From Roseovarius litorisediminis (GTDB lineage Bacteria > Pseudomonadota > Alphaproteobacteria > Rhodobacterales > Rhodobacteraceae): a DNA stretch of 64,000 bases. Positions 39,558 through 48,548 of the stretch are shown piece after piece. Both the position numbers and the translations under genes were made by a program. The stretch lies in assembly GCF_900172295.1 (NCBI RefSeq), contig NZ_FWFL01000006.1, positions 223,552 through 287,551 of the forward strand, in the 5' to 3' direction. A model generated the notes under the pieces. That model was given only the letters and a program-made list of their open reading frames with translations. It was not told where the DNA came from and searched no databases. Position 1 is the stretch's first letter. Every line of letters starts with the position of its first letter.

Positions 39558-41168
39558 TCAACCCTCAAACCACCAGCGGCTACAGGCGCGTGCGCCATCC
39601 ATCTGCCAGCTAGCGGCAAGGTTTTCACCATGACGCACATTTTTACGGCGTGCGTAAACAAAGTTGGGGAAGAACGGGATAACTGTGCCGCCATCGTCAC
39701 GGGCCAGTTGACCCATTTCAGCATACATTTCTTTACGCTTGGCATCATCCAACTCGGCCTTGGCCTGACGCAGCAGCACATTGAAGCGTTCGTTCTGCCA
39801 GTGGCTTTCGTTCCAGGCCGCATCGTCCTTGTAGGCCAGGCTGTACATAACATCCGGTGTCGGACGCGCGCCCCACTGAACGGCACACCAAGGTTTCTTC
39901 AGCCAGACGTCAGAATAGTAACCATCGTTTGGTTCACGTTGAACGTTGATCGTGATACCAGCAGCCTTGGCTTGCTCAGCGTACAGTACGCACATATCCA
40001 CAGCGCCCGAATAAACCGAGTCGGCCACACTCAGACCAACTTCCAGTCCCTCATGACCGGCCTTCTTCAGCAACGCTTTTGCTTGTTCCGGGTCATACTC
40101 CCGCTGCGGAATATCCGCTGGGAAATAGGGCATTGCCGGGGAATGGTGGAAGTCATTGCCAAGTGACGCAGCGCCATAAGCGATCTTTTCGATCAGTTCG
40201 TTGCGATCTACCGACAGTTTCAACGCGTTGCGCACATCGACATTGTCGAATGGCGCCACGTCGCACAGCATTGGCATTGTGATCGCCGCGGCCGACGGTA
40301 CGTTGTCGATCTCGATATCGGGATTGCGCTGCAACAGAGCCAGAGTTTTCAGATCCAATTGCGTCGCCGCGTCGATGTCGCTTGTCACCAGCGCCGACTG
40401 CATCGCATTCGGATCGTTCAGGACCGTAATTTCAACAGCGTCAAAATACGCGCCTTCCAGATGCCAGTCATCGTGGCGAACAAGGCTGTAATTGACCCCG
40501 AAATTGGCCGCCATCATCTTGTATGGTCCGCAACCATCGCCGGACTGCCAGTTTGCACTGCCATCTGCGTTGCCGGGAACAATTGCCAGGTGATAGTCGG
40601 TCATCAGCCAAGGCAGGTCGGCATTAGGCGAGCCCGATTTGATCGTGATCGAGTGGTCGCCATTATCAATAATATCGGTAACATCAGCCAACAAAGCCTT
40701 AGCCGCCGAGGTGCTGTCATCCCCACGGTGATGGTTCAACGATGCGATAACATCGGCAGCGGTCAGTTTGGCACCACTGTGGAACGTCGCCTTGGGGTTC
40801 AACTTGAAGGTCCAGTCTTTGGCGTCCGGTGTTGCCGACCATTCGCTGGCCACGTCCGGCCCAAGCGACCCGTCAGATTCAATAAGAGTCAGATACGAGC
40901 GGAACGTATGCGCTGTCTGAATCATCGAAAAAGTAACATAGGTACCGGGATCATGTGAATCCGAGGTGTTACCGTCGTGTGCACCAAGGCGGAAAGTACC
41001 GCCCGGCGTAGGCGCTGCTTTGGCCGTGGTTCCCCATAAACCGGTTGCAGCTGATGCGGTCATCCCTGCAGCCATTGAATAGTTCATGAATGAACGGCGT
41101 GAGATTTTGCCCTCGCGAGCAGCATCTGCCAGCCGATCAATCATCATCTGATCTTTGATCTGTTTCAT
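39558..41168 (-). CDS. ABC transporter substrate-binding protein, family 5, Tat-exported
   Basis: 536 residues. The signal region contains a twin-arginine motif SRRSFM (residues 23-28) followed by a hydrophobic stretch and AKA, so it is likely exported folded by Tat. The mature part is a family 5 (peptide/nickel/opine) binding protein: the core WTFKLNPKATFHSGAKLTAADV and later DVRNALKLSVDRNELIEKIAYG are standard. The ligand cannot be read from sequence; peptides are only one option. First gene of the four-gene importer operon. Confidence 0.9.
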   Translation of the reverse strand: MKQIKDQMMIDRLADAAREGKISRRSFMNYSMAAGMTASAATGLWGTTAKAAPTPGGTFRLGAHDGNTSDSHDPGTYVTFSMIQTAHTFRSYLTLIESDGSLGPDVASEWSATPDAKDWTFKLNPKATFHSGAKLTAADVIASLNHHRGDDSTSAAKALLADVTDIIDNGDHSITIKSGSPNADLPWLMTDYHLAIVPGNADGSANWQSGDGCGPYKMMAANFGVNYSLVRHDDWHLEGAYFDAVEITVLNDPNAMQSALVTSDIDAATQLDLKTLALLQRNPDIEIDNVPSAAAITMPMLCDVAPFDNVDVRNALKLSVDRNELIEKIAYGAASLGNDFHHSPAMPYFPADIPQREYDPEQAKALLKKAGHEGLEVGLSVADSVYSGAVDMCVLYAEQAKAAGITINVQREPNDGYYSDVWLKKPWCAVQWGARPTPDVMYSLAYKDDAAWNESHWQNERFNVLLRQAKAELDDAKRKEMYAEMGQLARDDGGTVIPFFPNFVYARRKNVRHGENLAASWQMDGARACSRWWFEG

Positions 41169-41521
41169 CGTATCTCCCTGTGAGTTTTTTTGTTGGAACT
41201 TTTTTCGTTCGTACAGCCGATGTTCCGGCCATTACCCAGAAGCTTCTTATTCCTGCACGTCAGTAGGTGGCTTATTTGCGACATAAAGTAACCAAAACAC
41301 GAAAATTAGATGACTACCAGTCTCTAGTTGGCTGATTCAGTTTTTTTTTCGTTATGTCCGCTAGATACAGTTTATTTCAGGAGTTTATGCATAAGTGTAG
41401 GTTTCGTGCGCTTACACGCCTCCTTAGTCAAATGGTCAGAAAACGACATCGTCCTGAAATTTTGAACCTTACTGCCTGATAGTCCTTATCGACGCTGGCA
41501 CGCACCGAGCGCGGTATCGTC
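41169..41521. other. 353-bp non-coding gap upstream of the ABC importer
   Basis: No gene is supported. The stretch is AT-rich with a run of nine T (41341-41349) and must hold the promoter of the importer operon on the minus strand and the 3' end of rarA. I see no convincing operator or riboswitch and no clear terminator for rarA. Confidence 0.5.
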
Positions 41522-42832
41522 TCAGTTCTTCTTGGCACGCAATTTCGAAAAATAATCCAGTCGGCGTTTCAGCTCACGCTCAAAACCGCGCTCGACCGGT
41601 TGGTAAATCACCGGGCGTTTAATGCCGTCCGGAAAATAGTTCTGCCCCGAGAACCCATCTTCGGCATCATGATCATAGGCGTACCCATCGCCGTAACCTT
41701 GATCCTTCATCAGCTTGGTCGGGGCATTCAGAATATGCTTGGGGGGCGGCTCCGAACCGGTGCGTTTGGCCATGGCCATGGCCGCCTTGAACCCGGCATA
41801 ACCCGCATTCGACTTCGGCGCTAACGCCAGATAAGTCACCGCCTGGGCAAGCGCCAGTTCACCTTCGGGGCTGCCCAATCTCTCGTAGGTCTCCCAAGCG
41901 TGCAGGCAAACGGTTTGCGCCTGCGGGTCGGCCAATCCGATATCCTCAACAGCCATGCGTATGATCCGCCTTGCCAGATACCTTGGATCCTCTCCGCCGG
42001 TAAGCATTCGTGCAAACCAGTACAGCGCGGCATCCGGGTCTGAGCCACGCACCGATTTATGCAGCGCCGAGATAAGATTATAGTGCTCATCGCCGCCCTT
42101 GTCGTATTTTGCCGCCCGTTTCATCAGCCGCCCGGCAAGTGAGGCGGTGTTCAGTTTGCCATCGGTTTTCCAGGCCGCCACCTGCTCGATCAGATTCAGT
42201 AAGGCGCGGCCATCGCCATCGGCCATCTCCAACAGCGCCTCGCGTGCGGGGCCATCGAGCGGCAGCGAACGATCCAGTTCCTGTTCGGCCCGCTGTGCCA
42301 GATGTTCAAGATCAGCAAGGCTAAGCCGCTCCAGTACCAGCACCTGTGCCCGGCTGAGCAAAGCGGCGTTCAGCTCAAAACTGGGGTTCTCGGTCGTGGC
42401 CCCCACCAAGAGGATGGTACCATCCTCCATATGCGGCAAAAACCCATCCTGCTGGGCCTTGTTGAAACGGTGGATCTCATCCACGAACAAAAGCGTACCC
42501 TGCCCGTTGCTGCGGCGATGGCGGGCTTCTTCGAACACCTTGCGCAATTCGGGCACGCCCGTAAAAATCGCGCTGACCTGAATGAAATGCAAATCGGTTT
42601 CATCCGCAAGCAACCGCGCGATGGTCGTCTTGCCCACCCCCGGCGGGCCCCAGAACACCAGTGAACTTAAACTGCCGGATTCCAGCATCACACCAAGCGG
42701 AGCCTGCGGGCCCAAAACCTGTTGCTGACCAATTACTTCGGACAGTTTGCGGGGCCTCAGCCGATCGGCCAAGGGGCGTGGGGCGGTTTCAGCCACGTTT
42801 TTGCCCGTGTCAGAGGTGAAAAGATCAGCCAC
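41522..42832 (-). CDS. rarA: Replication-associated recombination protein A (RarA/MgsA)
   Basis: 436 residues of AAA+ type: Walker A WGPPGVGKTTIARLLA (about residues 61-76), Walker B LLFVDEIHRFNKAQQD, sensor 1 GATTENPSFELN, and a C-terminal tetramerisation part with YKYAHD-like YGDGYAYDHD. RarA acts at stalled replication forks with single-strand binding protein. The start is a GTG at 42832, 3 bp after the stop of the protease gene upstream, so they are probably co-transcribed. Confidence 0.94.
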   Translation of the reverse strand: MADLFTSDTGKNVAETAPRPLADRLRPRKLSEVIGQQQVLGPQAPLGVMLESGSLSSLVFWGPPGVGKTTIARLLADETDLHFIQVSAIFTGVPELRKVFEEARHRRSNGQGTLLFVDEIHRFNKAQQDGFLPHMEDGTILLVGATTENPSFELNAALLSRAQVLVLERLSLADLEHLAQRAEQELDRSLPLDGPAREALLEMADGDGRALLNLIEQVAAWKTDGKLNTASLAGRLMKRAAKYDKGGDEHYNLISALHKSVRGSDPDAALYWFARMLTGGEDPRYLARRIIRMAVEDIGLADPQAQTVCLHAWETYERLGSPEGELALAQAVTYLALAPKSNAGYAGFKAAMAMAKRTGSEPPPKHILNAPTKLMKDQGYGDGYAYDHDAEDGFSGQNYFPDGIKRPVIYQPVERGFERELKRRLDYFSKLRAKKN

Positions 42833-42835
42833 CCG

Positions 42836-44233
42836 TTATAACCTGAACCGCATGACCATGCTCCTGCCCTCGCGCTGCACCCCAAGCGTCAGTCGCCGGG
42901 TCGCTGTATTTAGCAGGGTCAGGGCTGTGGGAACATCTGTTGCATCGTAATTGTTTATACTTTGCAGGATATCACCGGGGTGCAACCCTGCTCTTGCGCC
43001 AATCTGGCCGGGGTCGCTTATGGCAACGCCCTTGGCACTCAGGGGCAGGCCATAGTCGGCAATCACGGCGGGGTTGATGTTTATCAGCGTCATTCCGGGG
43101 ATGGCCGAGGCGGCTCCAGTTTCCTGAGCATCGCGTGGCGGAAGGTCAGGTGCGGCGATCAGATTGACGGAAATGTCTTTGACCTGAGCATCACGCGCCC
43201 GCGTGACAATCGCTTGCGCGCCTAGCCCTGCCACAGACATACGAAAAACCATCTCGGCGGCGGTATTCACCGGCTGACCATCCACTGCAGTGATCACATC
43301 TCCAGCCCGAAACCCCGTTTTTCTAAAGGGGCTTTCAGGGTGCAATAGCGAAATCACGATGCCACCGGGACGGTCCAGCCCCAGCCCTTCGGCCATATCC
43401 GCCGTGACCTGCTGGCCTGCTATCCCTGCCCAGGGGCGCTGAAACCGGTCGCTCCCGGCACGAGCCTGCGCCACAAATTGTGCCACCAGTGCCGAGGGGA
43501 TAGCAAAGCCAATACCATTTGATCCGCCCGAGCGCGATAGAATTGAGGTATTGATTCCAATAAGTTGCCCCTTCACATCCACAAGGGCCCCACCGGAATT
43601 CCCTGGGTTGATCGGCGCGTCGGTCTGGATGAAATAGCCCCGCCCGTTGCCCGTGGCAGCGCCTGAGCGCGCCAAACCTGACACGATGCCGCTACTGACC
43701 GTCTGGCCAACGCCGAAGGGGTTGCCGATAGCCAACACCAATTCGCCCACCTGTACCGTATCGCTGTCGCGCAACTCCAGTGCGGCCATGCCGTTGGCAT
43801 TCTCCATCCGTAGAATTGCCAAGTCACTTTCCTCGTCTGATAACAACACCTTGGCCGAAAATTCGCGGCGGTCATTCAGGACGACGCGGATATCCGTCGC
43901 CTCACCCACCACATGGTAATTCGACACCACGATCCCATCCTCGCCCAGGATCACACCCGACCCCAGAGAGTTCTGAACCCGCGGTCGCGGTGAGCCGAAA
44001 TCACGGAAAAGCCCTTGAAAAAAGGGATCATTCTGAAATGGGGAAGAGCGGACGTTGACGATGCGCTTGGCGTAGATATTGACAACCGCCGGGGCGGCGT
44101 GGGCAACGACGGGGGCAAAACCCAACTGAATCTCAATCTGGTTCTGCGGCACGCTGGTTTCGGCCCATGCGGGATTTATCAATGATACCAAAAGGATGCA
44201 AAACGCCCGGATCAAAACAGCCCCCTTTTCCAT
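42836..44233 (-). CDS. DegP/DegQ-family periplasmic serine protease
   Basis: 465 residues from the ATG at 44233, where the signal peptide (to about residue 24, AWA) begins. The trypsin-like triad is His107 (SNYHVVG), Asp137 (ESDLAIL) and Ser213 (NPGNSGGAL). Two PDZ domains follow (about 265-355 and 380-460), the first with RPGGIVISLLHPESPFRKTG. Such enzymes degrade or chaperone misfolded envelope proteins as oligomers. Its ribosomal-protein neighbour rplQ is separated by a terminator. Confidence 0.92.
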   Translation of the reverse strand: MEKGAVLIRAFCILLVSLINPAWAETSVPQNQIEIQLGFAPVVAHAAPAVVNIYAKRIVNVRSSPFQNDPFFQGLFRDFGSPRPRVQNSLGSGVILGEDGIVVSNYHVVGEATDIRVVLNDRREFSAKVLLSDEESDLAILRMENANGMAALELRDSDTVQVGELVLAIGNPFGVGQTVSSGIVSGLARSGAATGNGRGYFIQTDAPINPGNSGGALVDVKGQLIGINTSILSRSGGSNGIGFAIPSALVAQFVAQARAGSDRFQRPWAGIAGQQVTADMAEGLGLDRPGGIVISLLHPESPFRKTGFRAGDVITAVDGQPVNTAAEMVFRMSVAGLGAQAIVTRARDAQVKDISVNLIAAPDLPPRDAQETGAASAIPGMTLININPAVIADYGLPLSAKGVAISDPGQIGARAGLHPGDILQSINNYDATDVPTALTLLNTATRRLTLGVQREGRSMVMRFRL

Positions 44234-44313
44234 GATTGCACTGCCACAGGATATGCGAATACCAGCCCGCAGATGCAAGCAAACCCTGCTTTATTCCGGT
44301 AAAAATTGCCAAG

Positions 44314-44353
44314 CCAGAAAAGGCAAAGGCCCCCGCCGGTGGGGCGAGGGCCT
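44314..44353 (-). terminator. Terminator of the alpha operon after rplQ
   Basis: Arms AGGCCCCCGCC (44327-44337) and GGCGAGGGCCT (44343-44353) form an 11-bp stem with one G-U pair on the minus strand, loop of five, then TTGCCTTTTC. It lies 27 bp after the rplQ stop. Confidence 0.75.
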
Positions 44354-44379
44354 GACAGTAACCAGTTGTTACTGAATGA

Positions 44380-44802
44380 TTATTCGTCACCCGCCTCGGC
44401 CATGGCAGCAACGCGGGCCTTGTCTGCGGCGCCTTTGGCATCCACATCACGGTCAACAAATTCGATAATCGCCATCGGCGCCATGTCACCGTAACGGAAA
44501 CCAGCCTTCAGAACGCGGACATAGCCGCCCTGACGCTCTTTGTAGCGCGGACCCAGGACAGCAAACAGTTTTTCAACATACTGGTCCTGTTTCAGCTGCG
44601 AGGCCGCCTGACGGCGGGCGTGCAAATCGCCGCGTTTTCCAAGGGTTACAAGCTTCTCAATGATCCGGCGCAGCTCTTTGGCTTTGGGCAGGGTCGTTTT
44701 GATTTGCTCATGTTCAATCAGCGAGCCGGCCATGTTTGCCCAAAGCGCCTTGCGGTGCTCGTGGGTACGGTTCAGGCGGCGGTAGCCTCGTGCGTGACGC
44801 AT
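44380..44802 (-). CDS. rplQ: 50S ribosomal protein L17
   Basis: 140 residues starting with the diagnostic [20 protein letters not shown] and [23 protein letters not shown]. The C-terminal extension ([22 protein letters not shown]) is longer than in E. coli (127 residues), common in alphaproteobacteria. It is the last gene of the supercluster. The 139-bp gap to rpoA carries copy 2 of the CGTACG repeat, which is unusual since the two genes normally lie close. Confidence 0.98.
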   Translation of the reverse strand: MRHARGYRRLNRTHEHRKALWANMAGSLIEHEQIKTTLPKAKELRRIIEKLVTLGKRGDLHARRQAASQLKQDQYVEKLFAVLGPRYKERQGGYVRVLKAGFRYGDMAPMAIIEFVDRDVDAKGAADKARVAAMAEAGDE

Positions 44803-44888
44803 TTTAATTCTCCTAGACTTGTTTTGCTTTGTCCGGCGGTCTGATGCGTGTCAGCCGCTCTCCTTGGGGCGGGATTGCCCGGTGTGGG

Positions 44889-44931
44889 AAACGTACGAAA
44901 CGTACGATTTGTACGCGGATTCCGTACGTTT
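44889..44931 (+). repeat. CGTACG dispersed repeat, copy 2
   Basis: A 43-bp block between rpoA and rplQ with CGTACG boxes, related in reverse orientation to 22336-22378. It also forms a larger inverted repeat with its flanks: TGGGAAACGTACG and CGTACGTTTCCCA are perfect 13-bp complements. On the transcribed strand it would fold as a hairpin between the rpoA stop and rplQ. Confidence 0.75.
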
Positions 44932-44941
44932 CCCAAATTGC

Positions 44942-45958
44942 TTAGAAAGCATCCTCGAATTTCTTGGCCAGATCCTCGATGTTGTCTGGTGGCCAGTCTT
45001 CGACGTCCATGCCAAGGTGCAGACCCATGCCGCTGAGAACTTCTTTGATCTCGTTGAGGGACTTGCGGCCAAAGTTTGGCGTGCGCAGCATCTCGGCTTC
45101 GGTTTTCTGGATCAGATCGCCGATGTAAACGATGTTGTCGTTCTTGAGGCAGTTGGCCGAACGGACAGACAGTTCGAGCTCGTCCACTTTCTTGAGCAGA
45201 AGCGGGTTGAACTCAAGACCATCGTCTTCGTCCTGACGACCAGCGGCTTCGGGTTCGTCGAAGTTGACGAAGATCGACAATTGATCCTGGATGATGCGCG
45301 CAGCATAGGCCACGGCGTCATCGGGTGTGATCGAGCCATCGGTTTCAATCTTCATGGTCAGCTTATCATAATCCAGCACCTGGCCCTCGCGGGTGGGCTG
45401 AACGTCATAGCTGACCTTGCTGATCGGCGAATAGATCGCGTCGATCGGAATCAGGCCAATCGGCGCATCTTCGGGCTTGTTCTTGTCGGCTGCGACATAG
45501 CCTTTGCCCTGGTTCACTGTCAGTTCCATGAACAGGTCAGCGCCTTCGTCCAGGTGACAGATCACGTGGTCCTTGTTCAGGATCTCGATACCGGCACTGT
45601 CCGAAATATCACCAGCGGTGACAACACCGGGGCCTTTGGCATTTATCGACAGGCGTTTCGGCCCTTCGACTTCCATACGCAGGGAAACACCCTTGAGGTT
45701 CAGAACGATGTCGGTGACGTCTTCACGTACACCGGCAACAGATGAAAACTCGTGCAGAACGTTGTCGATCTGCACCGATGTGATGGCCGCGCCCTGAAGC
45801 GACGACAGCAGCACCCGGCGCAGCGCGTTGCCAAGTGTCAGACCAAAACCGCGCTCCAGCGGTTCGGCGACAACGGTTGCCTGGCGGATCGGGTCATTCC
45901 CCGGTTTCACTTCCAGCTGTGTCGGCTTGATCAGTTCAGCCCAGTTCTTATGGATCAT
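44942..45958 (-). CDS. rpoA: RNA polymerase alpha subunit
   Basis: 338 residues. I chose the ATG at 45958 ([17 protein letters not shown]), which has GGAGGGA 5 bp upstream and matches alphaproteobacterial alpha; an in-frame ATG at 45970 would add four residues. The N-terminal assembly domain ([22 protein letters not shown]) and the C-terminal domain ([40 protein letters not shown]) that contacts UP elements and activators are complete. Part of the alpha operon after rpsK, with 113 bp between. Confidence 0.98.
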   Translation of the reverse strand: MIHKNWAELIKPTQLEVKPGNDPIRQATVVAEPLERGFGLTLGNALRRVLLSSLQGAAITSVQIDNVLHEFSSVAGVREDVTDIVLNLKGVSLRMEVEGPKRLSINAKGPGVVTAGDISDSAGIEILNKDHVICHLDEGADLFMELTVNQGKGYVAADKNKPEDAPIGLIPIDAIYSPISKVSYDVQPTREGQVLDYDKLTMKIETDGSITPDDAVAYAARIIQDQLSIFVNFDEPEAAGRQDEDDGLEFNPLLLKKVDELELSVRSANCLKNDNIVYIGDLIQKTEAEMLRTPNFGRKSLNEIKEVLSGMGLHLGMDVEDWPPDNIEDLAKKFEDAF

Positions 45959-46071
45959 GTGTCCCTCCATTCCTGTCTTGTCCTCATGTCCAAAGGTGCA
46001 AGACGCCCGAGGTATTAAAATGACGGAATGGGGCCCACGCTAACAAGCGCAGCCCCACCCGGAAAACAGTA

Positions 46072-46461
46072 TCAGACCCGGCGGCGTTTCGGCGGGCGGC
46101 AGCCATTGTGGGCCATCGGGGTCACATCACGGATCGAAGTGATGTTAAAACCAACGGCGGCCAGAGCGCGAAGTGCCGATTCACGGCCCGAACCGGGCCC
46201 CTGAACTTCGACCTCAAGGGTGCGCATGCCATGTTCCTGTGCCTTTTTGCCCGCATCTTCTGCGGCCATCTGAGCGGCATAGGGGGTGGATTTACGCGAC
46301 CCCTTGAAGCCCATTGTGCCGGCCGACGACCATGCGATCGCATTGCCCTGCACGTCCGAGATCAGGATCTTGGTGTTGTTGAAAGACGAGTTCACATGAG
46401 CAACGCCGGTGGCGATGTTCTTGGAGACCTTCTTTTTGGTGCGTTTGGTATCGCGTGCCAT
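46072..46461 (-). CDS. rpsK: 30S ribosomal protein S11
   Basis: 129 residues with the family core [22 protein letters not shown] and the C-terminal [18 protein letters not shown]11 forms part of the 30S platform near the mRNA exit. It follows rpsM by 14 bp in the usual order rpsM-rpsK-rpoA-rplQ; rpsD, which sits here in enterobacteria, is absent as in other alphaproteobacteria. Confidence 0.98.
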   Translation of the reverse strand: MARDTKRTKKKVSKNIATGVAHVNSSFNNTKILISDVQGNAIAWSSAGTMGFKGSRKSTPYAAQMAAEDAGKKAQEHGMRTLEVEVQGPGSGRESALRALAAVGFNITSIRDVTPMAHNGCRPPKRRRV

Positions 46462-46475
46462 TGATCAGCCCTCCC

Positions 46476-46844
46476 TTATTTCTTCTTACCGGCAATGGCC
46501 TTTGCGGGGCCTTTGCGTGTGCGTGCGTTGGTATGGGTCCGCTGACCGCGAACCGGAAGGTTGCGACGGTGACGCAGGCCACGGTAGCAGCCAAGATCCA
46601 TCAGGCGCTTGATGTTCATCTGAACTTCGCGGCGCAGGTCACCTTCGACGTCGATGTTCGCGTCGATATGTTCGCGGATGGCCAGAACTTCGGCATCGCT
46701 GAGTTCGTTTACACGACGGGAAACGTCGATGTTCACGGCTTCACAGATGGTTTTGGCGGTCGAATGGCCAATTCCGGTGATATAAGTCAGGGCGATCGGG
46801 ACCCGTTTATGGGTCGGGATGTTTACGCCGGCAATACGTGCCAC
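46476..46844 (-). CDS. rpsM: 30S ribosomal protein S13
   Basis: 122 residues, complete, beginning [20 protein letters not shown] with a GTG start at 46844 preceded by AAAGGAAAG. The C-terminus [23 protein letters not shown] contacts tRNA in the P site. In most genomes rpsM directly follows adk or rpmJ; here a 260-bp gap and a VPLPA-CTERM gene intervene, so it must have its own promoter. Confidence 0.98.
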   Translation of the reverse strand: MARIAGVNIPTHKRVPIALTYITGIGHSTAKTICEAVNIDVSRRVNELSDAEVLAIREHIDANIDVEGDLRREVQMNIKRLMDLGCYRGLRHRRNLPVRGQRTHTNARTRKGPAKAIAGKKK

Positions 46845-46998
46845 GTGTCACTTTCCTTTTCGTTGCGGGTCCGTAATGCCAGACCCTTTTTTCACAACGC
46901 AAGCCCGACGCGTTTTCGCTTCGGGCCGCAGCTGATTTGGTGATCTCGCGCCACAGGAGCGACCTGTTTTGCGATCTGATTCTCTATACAGATAGGGC

Positions 46999-47072
46999 GT
47001 GTTATGAGCATATTACGCCGCCGTCAAGCCAAATGGCCTGATAACAAGCCATTTGAATTTTGACGGCGGCGT
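46999..47072 (-). promoter_or_regulatory. Nested inverted repeat and candidate promoter upstream of rpsM
   Basis: Outer arms ACGCCGCCGTCAA (47015-47027) and TTGACGGCGGCGT (47060-47072) enclose a second pair CAAATGGC (47030-47037) and GCCATTTG (47048-47055). On the minus strand TTGACG within it (47027-47022), a 17-bp spacer and TAACAC (47004-46999) resemble a sigma70 promoter for rpsM-rpsK-rpoA-rplQ. The structure is seen directly; promoter use is inferred. Confidence 0.45.
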
Positions 47073-47104
47073 TGTTGCAGATAACTGCGTTTTTTTAACG
47101 CGTC

Positions 47105-47635
47105 TCAGCCTTTTTGCGCACGTCGACGCATAAACCCAAAGCCGAAAATTGAAGCAGCTAAGAGAGGAAGGCTTGCGGGAAGCGGAACTCGGGACACATC
47201 GTTGAAATTAAACACCGTGTTACCCCAATTGTGATTCGCCTGAGATTGATTAGGGGAACCGGTCGCGCGGATACCGGATACGATACCCGTTGCAAAACTG
47301 ACGTTCGAGATCAGGCTGGACAACACATTATCGCCGCTGACCGGAGAAACAGAGTTCGTCGAGTCTGTGAAAATTGATGTCCATACACCGTCAAGCAGAA
47401 CTTCAAGATTGAAATTCACAACCGAACTGGTGCTATGGCTGTGAAAGAATGCGCTGCCGACCACACTGGTAAGCTGATTGGTGTTGAACCCGGTAAAAGT
47501 GATAGTATCCGTATCAAAATCAGACAGACCACCTTCTGTGGTCCAGTTCACACTTGTTGCGCTTGCCTGAGTGGCAGCAATTAACGTTGTTGCCATAAAG
47601 GCCGAAACTAAAAAAGCTTTGATAGTGTTTAGCAT
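47105..47635 (-). CDS. VPLPA-CTERM sorted secreted protein inside the ribosomal cluster
   Basis: 176 residues with a signal peptide (about 1-26, ASA) and, at the C-terminus, VPLPASLPLLAASIFGFGF followed by MRRR: the VPLPA-CTERM sorting signal (motif at 150-154, membrane helix, basic end). Such proteins are processed by an exosortase/archaeosortase-type system, which is not in this window. The body is beta-rich, Ser/Thr/Asn-rich and low in charge, like other surface proteins. GGGGGAAT precedes the ATG. AT content is higher than in the flanking ribosomal genes. It separates adk from rpsM. Confidence 0.82.
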   Translation of the reverse strand: MLNTIKAFLVSAFMATTLIAATQASATSVNWTTEGGLSDFDTDTITFTGFNTNQLTSVVGSAFFHSHSTSSVVNFNLEVLLDGVWTSIFTDSTNSVSPVSGDNVLSSLISNVSFATGIVSGIRATGSPNQSQANHNWGNTVFNFNDVSRVPLPASLPLLAASIFGFGFMRRRAQKG

Positions 47636-47817
47636 GATTCCCCCAAGGAATAATTGATGAACATCAAAAAGATATTTAAGAAATGCCTTTAGATGTCAAA
47701 CAAAACCGAAAATCCGAAGAATATTGAGTGAATTTCCCTATCTGGCTTGTACAATATAGCCATTCTCGAGGCATTGTTTCGAAATAGGGGACATAGCCCC
47801 TAATCTAAAAGCAGAAA

Positions 47818-47841
47818 CCGCCGCAGAATATTTTGCGGCGG
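47818..47841 (-). terminator. Hairpin downstream of adk, likely terminator
   Basis: CCGCCGCA (47818-47825), 8-base loop, TGCGGCGG (47834-47841). On the minus strand it is followed by TTTCTGCTTTT, 62 bp after the adk stop. A second hairpin, TAGGGG/CCCCTA at 47785-47802, follows. Both separate adk from the VPLPA-CTERM gene. Confidence 0.6.
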
Positions 47842-47903
47842 CTTAAAGCTAATCAAAGCATTTGAACTAATAGATGACAAAACGACAAGGTGCGAAGTGA
47901 GCT

Positions 47904-48548
47904 TCAGGTGTTCAAAACCGAGTTGATCTCTGCTTGCACTTCAGCAATTTCGCCCAGTCCGTTGACCGACCTGAGCATGCCCTTGGCATAGTAATAGCCA
48001 ATCAGCGGCGAGGTTTTCTTGTAGTATTCCATCAGGCGATTCTTAAGGCTTTCCTCGTTGTCATCCGCCCGGCGCTTGACATCGTTCGAGCCACAGTTTT
48101 CGCACTTGCCATCCGCAGGCCAGGGCTTGGTGATGTCGTTGTAGACATTGCCACAGCCGCCACAGGTGGAACGTGCGGTGATGCGTTGTACCAGCGCGTC
48201 ATCATCAACGCGCATCTCGACCACGGCATCCAGTGTCTCGCCGTTCTCTTCCAGCAAACCGCCCAGTGCATCAGCTTGTGCCAGCGTGCGCGGGAAACCG
48301 TCAAAGATAAAGCCGCCTGCCTTGTCGCCCTGCAGCTTCTCGCGGATCAGCCCGATCACGATATCATCCGTCACCAGATCACCGCGCGCCATGACATCCG
48401 CCACAACCTTACCCATTTCGGTGCCGCTGTCCTTGGCTTCGCGCAGCATATCGCCGGTTGAAAGCTGGATCATGTTGCGGCCTTCCACCAAAAGGTGAGC
48501 CTGTGTACCTTTGCCTGCGCCCGGCGGTCCAAGAAGAATGATGTTCAT
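47904..48548 (-). CDS. adk: Adenylate kinase, zinc-lid type
   Basis: 214 residues. P-loop [10 protein letters not shown] (about 7-16) and the AMP-binding part are standard. The lid contains four cysteines, Cys129, Cys132, Cys149 and Cys152, as a zinc site, a feature of Gram-positive and some alphaproteobacterial enzymes and absent in E. coli. It converts ATP + AMP to 2 ADP. Its ATG overlaps the secY stop (ATGA), so both are coupled. Confidence 0.97.
   Translation of the reverse strand: MNIILLGPPGAGKGTQAHLLVEGRNMIQLSTGDMLREAKDSGTEMGKVVADVMARGDLVTDDIVIGLIREKLQGDKAGGFIFDGFPRTLAQADALGGLLEENGETLDAVVEMRVDDDALVQRITARSTCGGCGNVYNDITKPWPADGKCENCGSNDVKRRADDNEESLKNRLMEYYKKTSPLIGYYYAKGMLRSVNGLGEIAEVQAEINSVLNT

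Noticed and set aside
41169..41521. Search for a riboswitch or small RNA in front of the ABC importer
   Set aside because: No conserved structured motif could be recognised by eye; only AT-rich sequence and a T-run.
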